From positions 1-13,674 of the forward strand of contig JAGKVE010000051.1 in NCBI GenBank assembly GCA_021152555.1: a stretch of 13,674 nt of DNA, given 5' to 3'. This DNA is from Bacteroidia bacterium. GTDB lineage: Bacteria; Bacteroidota; Bacteroidia; Bacteroidales; Paludibacteraceae. The translations under genes were made by a program, and so were the position numbers. Below, piece after piece: positions 13,635 to 13,674 of the stretch; the first letter of the stretch is position 1; each line of letters starts with the position of its first letter. Below the pieces are notes generated by a model that did no database searches, was not told the origin of the DNA, and saw only the letters and a list, made by a program, of their open reading frames with translations.

Positions 13635-13674
13635 ATGGAACAAGGCCGAGTTTTTGGTGGTGATTGTACACCGT
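13635..13674 (+). CDS. Partial gene running off the right edge
   Basis: An ATG 21 bases after the -7 box opens a frame with no stop to the window end; 13 residues are visible (MEQGRVFGGDCTP). Too little is present to name a family. It is divergent from the Fic gene and the only plus-strand gene here. Confidence 0.5.
   Translation, partial: MEQGRVFGGDCTP

Noticed and set aside
1..13674. CRISPR array, tRNA, rRNA or insertion-sequence transposase
   Set aside because: No regularly spaced repeats, no tRNA-like cloverleaf with CCA-proximal arms, and no transposase or integrase frame were seen.

Overview
The window looks like part of a Bacteroidota (probably Bacteroidales) chromosome. Several upstream regions carry the Bacteroides-type promoter TTG-N20-TAnnTTTG (for example TATCTTTG at 13502-13509 on the minus strand and 13606-13613 on the plus strand), start codons mostly lack a Shine-Dalgarno sequence, and the surface-glycan genes are of a kind common in that group. 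I cannot place it to genus. Nearly every gene is on the minus strand, so the transcription order is right to left; only a gene entering at the right edge is on the plus strand.

Right part (about 9.1-13.5 kb): an accessory, probably defence-related block. In transcription order it has a Fic-domain protein with an AbiEi-like winged-helix N-terminus, a DUF1016/YhcG-type PD-(D/E)XK nuclease, and a reverse transcriptase of the Abi/UG (defence RT) type. The three genes are separated by 94 and 85 bases and may be co-transcribed from a clear promoter upstream of the Fic gene.

Middle part (2.47-8.92 kb): a tightly packed surface-polysaccharide operon. In order it encodes an NAD-dependent epimerase/dehydratase-like SDR with an 11-G homopolymer early in its coding sequence, a second SDR, a PanB-like ketopantoate hydroxymethyltransferase, an acetolactate-synthase-like thiamine-diphosphate enzyme, a GT2 glycosyltransferase and a GT32 glycosyltransferase. 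Gene junctions are 4-8 base overlaps or gaps of 2-16 bases. The set suggests synthesis and transfer of a sugar carrying an unusual carbon branch or acyl group. The 11-G run plus a 7-bp tandem repeat just before the start codon make the first gene a candidate phase-variable switch. A hairpin with a T8 tract closes the operon.

Left part (0.2-2.45 kb): a HipBA-type toxin-antitoxin pair with its own promoter and a strong UUCG-loop terminator, flanked by a perfect 13-bp direct repeat. Beyond it is a 94-residue protein of unknown function whose promoter contains nested palindromes, followed by another strong terminator. Bases 1-190 hold nothing I can recognise.

The main candidates for something undescribed are the TPP-enzyme/PanB/SDR pathway in the glycan operon, the poly-G switch in that operon, and the RT-nuclease-Fic block. 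Function assignments come from motif reading only; no database search was possible.
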